A stretch of DNA of 5,007 bases. Source: Planctomycetales bacterium (GTDB lineage Bacteria; Planctomycetota; SBBH01). Position numbers and translations under genes: made by a program. The DNA is taken from assembly GCA_005239795.1 (NCBI GenBank), contig SBBH01000037.1, forward strand, positions 1 to 5,007. Direction: 5' to 3'. The notes under the pieces are model-generated. The model saw only the letters and a list, made by a program, of their open reading frames with translations, was not told the origin of the DNA and did no database searches. This document shows, in pieces, positions 4,926 through 5,007 of the stretch (positions within the stretch are counted from its first letter, which is position 1; the number at the start of each line of letters is the position of its first letter).

Positions 4926-5007
4926 TTCAGTAAATCCGAAATCCGAAGCACGAAATCCGAAACAAGCACGAAACCCGAAGAAGAAAACGGGAAGCACTGT
5001 TTTGAGC
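4923..5007 (+). CDS. Possible start of a gene running off the window (partial), N-terminus read from repeat
   Basis: An ATG at 4923 opens a frame with no stop to the window end (28 codons). It has a weak AAAGGG five bases upstream. The first 20 or so residues (MFSKSEIRSTKSET and so on) are simply the translation of the AAATCCG-type heptamer array; the last eight (ENGKHCFE) lie outside it. Because AAATCCG repeats contain no stop in any of six frames, openness through 4932-4980 is weak evidence for coding. No ATG, GTG or TTG in this frame follows within the window, so if a gene is present its start is 4923 or beyond 5007. A loose resemblance of the last residues to N-termini of four-helix-bundle (23S rRNA intervening-sequence type) proteins is only a guess. 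Confidence 0.25.
   Translation, partial: MFSKSEIRSTKSETSTKPEEENGKHCFE
4932..4980. repeat. Degenerate heptanucleotide repeat array (AAATCCG)
   Basis: The units are AAATCCG (4932-4938), AAATCCG (4939-4945), AAGCACG (4946-4952), AAATCCG (4953-4959), AAAC plus AAGCACG (4960-4970) and AAACCCG (4971-4977), then AAG. The period is 7 bp with one 4-base interruption, and the variants AAATCCG and AAGCACG alternate in part. The array lies 38 bp after the priA stop in an A-rich tract unlike the GC-rich genes. I recall very similar strings recurring between genes in several metagenome-derived phyla, but cannot confirm this here. It has the same period as the GNGACTA array at 121-141. Confidence 0.75.

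Overview
The window is a gene-dense, GC-rich stretch of ordinary bacterial chromosome. It holds four recognisable complete genes, two possible gene fragments at the edges, and short tandem heptanucleotide repeats in both AT-richer flanks. No phage, transposase, CRISPR, tRNA or rRNA signal is visible. The lineage cannot be fixed from the sequence. High GC, a PEGA-domain lipoprotein and the degenerate 7-bp repeats (GNGACTA type and AAATCCG type) recall metagenome-derived phyla such as Planctomycetota, Omnitrophota or Methylomirabilota. That is an impression from memory, not a placement.

Layout: bases 1-113 may hold the last 36 codons of a plus-strand gene. It converges on a minus-strand cluster across a three-unit heptamer array (121-141) that touches the thiolase stop codon. 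The cluster, in transcription order, is a PEGA-domain lipoprotein (2581 to 2189), an enoyl-CoA hydratase (2159 to 1377) and a thiolase (1342 to 140). Gaps of 29 and 34 bp and strong AGGAGG ribosome binding sites before the second and third genes suggest one transcript. Divergent from it, across an 83-bp intergenic region, is priA (2665-4893), encoding the replication-restart helicase PriA. Downstream of priA are a small inverted repeat, an AAATCCG-type heptamer array, and a reading frame that starts just before the array and runs off the window.

Function: the hydratase and thiolase catalyse two of the core steps of fatty-acyl-CoA beta-oxidation, or of the reverse C4 pathway. The intervening 3-hydroxyacyl-CoA dehydrogenase is not in the window. 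All catalytic residues I could check are present in both enzymes, and PriA has its ATPase motifs and all eight zinc-binding cysteines. The lipoprotein has a clean lipobox and a PEGA fold but no known role.

The most interesting signal is in the divergent promoter region. Both first genes (lipoprotein and priA) start with GTG, lack a Shine-Dalgarno, and have a TACAAT hexamer 6-7 bases before the start codon. Transcription should therefore begin at or next to the start codon, giving leaderless mRNAs, whereas the internal genes of the cluster carry perfect Shine-Dalgarno sequences.
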